A stretch of DNA of 6,110 nucleotides from Nitrospirae bacterium GWC2_56_14 (lineage in GTDB: Bacteria; Nitrospirota; UBA9217): assembly GCA_001803705.1 (NCBI GenBank), contig MHDY01000083.1, positions 1 through 6,110 of the forward strand. Direction: 5' to 3'. Below are positions 5,761-6,110 of the stretch, in pieces; the stretch's first letter is position 1, and every line of letters starts with the position of its first letter. The position numbers were made by a program, and so were the translations under genes. Under the pieces are notes generated by a model. That model saw only the letters and a list, made by a program, of their open reading frames with translations, had not been told where the DNA came from and ran no database searches.

Positions 5761-5790
5761 ATACAACGTACCACTATTGTATCGTAACAA
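5761..5790. promoter_or_regulatory. Inverted-repeat cluster upstream of the hemerythrin-like gene
   Basis: ATACAA (5761-5766) and TTGTAT (5777-5782) form a perfect 6-base inverted repeat with a 10-base spacer. The second arm also belongs to an overlapping imperfect palindrome, TTGTATCGTAACAA (5777-5790). The cluster ends 22 bases upstream of the hemerythrin-like start codon, where a repressor site would block expression. No known regulator motif is matched. Confidence 0.35.
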
Positions 5791-5828
5791 GGTTGAGGGT
5801 GCCGCCTTGAGGTCCTCGTTGATTTATC

Positions 5829-5858
5829 TTGACTTTCCCGGGGGCATTAAATTAATAA
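5829..5858 (+). promoter_or_regulatory. Sigma70-like promoter for the alpha-amylase family gene
   Basis: TTGACT (5829-5834) is followed by TTAATA at 17 bases (5852-5857) or TAATAA at 18 bases (5853-5858). The -35 matches five of six consensus bases. Transcription would begin near 5865, leaving a leader of about 45 bases before ATG 5911. Confidence 0.5.
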
Positions 5859-5910
5859 TTTCTCAAAGTCTGCGCACCATGTACGGGAAACGATGTCGAA
5901 AGGAGCAGGA

Positions 5911-6110
5911 ATGAACGACGTGATACTTCATGCTTTCAACTGGCCCTACGAAAAAATTTCCAAAAATGCTGCCGCCATTGCGGAGGCCGGCTATGGTGCT
6001 GTACTCTTTCCCCCGCCTCTTTACAGCGATGAGAAGGGGGCAGAGTGGTGGCAGCGCTATCAGCCGAAGGATTACCGCGTAATCCGTTCTTTTCTCGGCA
6101 ATAGGGAGCA
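5911..6110 (+). CDS. Alpha-amylase family (GH13) glycoside hydrolase, N-terminal part
   Basis: Sixty-six codons run from ATG 5911 to the window edge. The peptide opens MNDVILHAFNWPYEKISKN, matching the first strand of the GH13 barrel ('xxQxFxW' region). AAAIAEAGYGAVLFPPPLYS is the first helix and second strand ('AGYTAVWLPPP' in relatives), and WWQRYQPKDYRVIRSFLGN is the conserved 'W..RYQPxDYxVI.S.LGN' segment that precedes the first catalytic-domain motif. Catalytic residues lie beyond the window. There is no signal peptide, so the enzyme should be cytoplasmic and act on glycogen or malto-oligosaccharides. AAAGGAG at 5899-5905 is 5 bases before the ATG. The subfamily and exact substrate cannot be told from this fragment. 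Confidence 0.85.
   Translation, partial: MNDVILHAFNWPYEKISKNAAAIAEAGYGAVLFPPPLYSDEKGAEWWQRYQPKDYRVIRSFLGNRE

Noticed and set aside
5740..5790. A longer hemerythrin-like protein starting from TTG at 5790
   Set aside because: There is no ribosome-binding site at a suitable distance, and the extension would displace the Tat signal from the N-terminus; ATG 5739 has GGGAGG 5 bases upstream.

Overview
The window looks like part of the chromosome of a Gram-negative, motile, probably anaerobic bacterium. The best guess is a deltaproteobacterium of the Geobacter/Desulfuromonadales type. This is an inference from three things: periplasmic binding proteins with Sec signal peptides, a long chemoreceptor, and a Tat-exported hemerythrin-like protein. 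No taxonomic marker gene is present. Coding regions are moderately GC-rich and there is no sign of a mobile element, CRISPR array, tRNA or rRNA.

Layout. Minus strand, 1006 down to 1: a PhnD-type periplasmic binding protein (161-1006), then a hairpin terminator (126-155), then the first 32 codons of a membrane-anchored protein (97 to 1) that resembles the start of a chemoreceptor or sensor kinase. Positions 1007-1347 are a divergent intergenic region with an AT-rich promoter-like stretch, several inverted repeats, a compact foldable element, and a minus-strand intrinsic terminator that serves no visible gene. Plus strand, 1348-4944: a PstS-like periplasmic binding protein, a 5'-truncated second copy of the same type of gene (2110-2457), and a full-length 816-residue methyl-accepting chemotaxis protein, closely spaced and probably one operon. 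A GC-rich hairpin (4956-4981) separates this from a convergent minus-strand gene for a Tat-exported hemerythrin-like protein (5032-5739). From a divergent region with a good sigma70-like promoter, the start of a cytoplasmic GH13 alpha-amylase family gene (5911 to the window end) is read on the plus strand.

How the genes may work together. Each arm of the divergent region pairs a solute-binding protein with a following membrane sensor. No ABC permease or ATPase gene lies beside either binding protein within the window. The simplest reading is that the binding proteins present an oxyanion or other small ligand to the adjacent chemoreceptors, rather than, or in addition to, feeding a transporter. 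The hemerythrin-like and amylase genes appear to be unrelated neighbours.

The strongest oddities are the mirrored binding-protein/receptor modules, the decapitated PstS-like paralogue joined directly to the stop codon of its intact neighbour, and the orphan terminator with possible small RNA in the divergent region.
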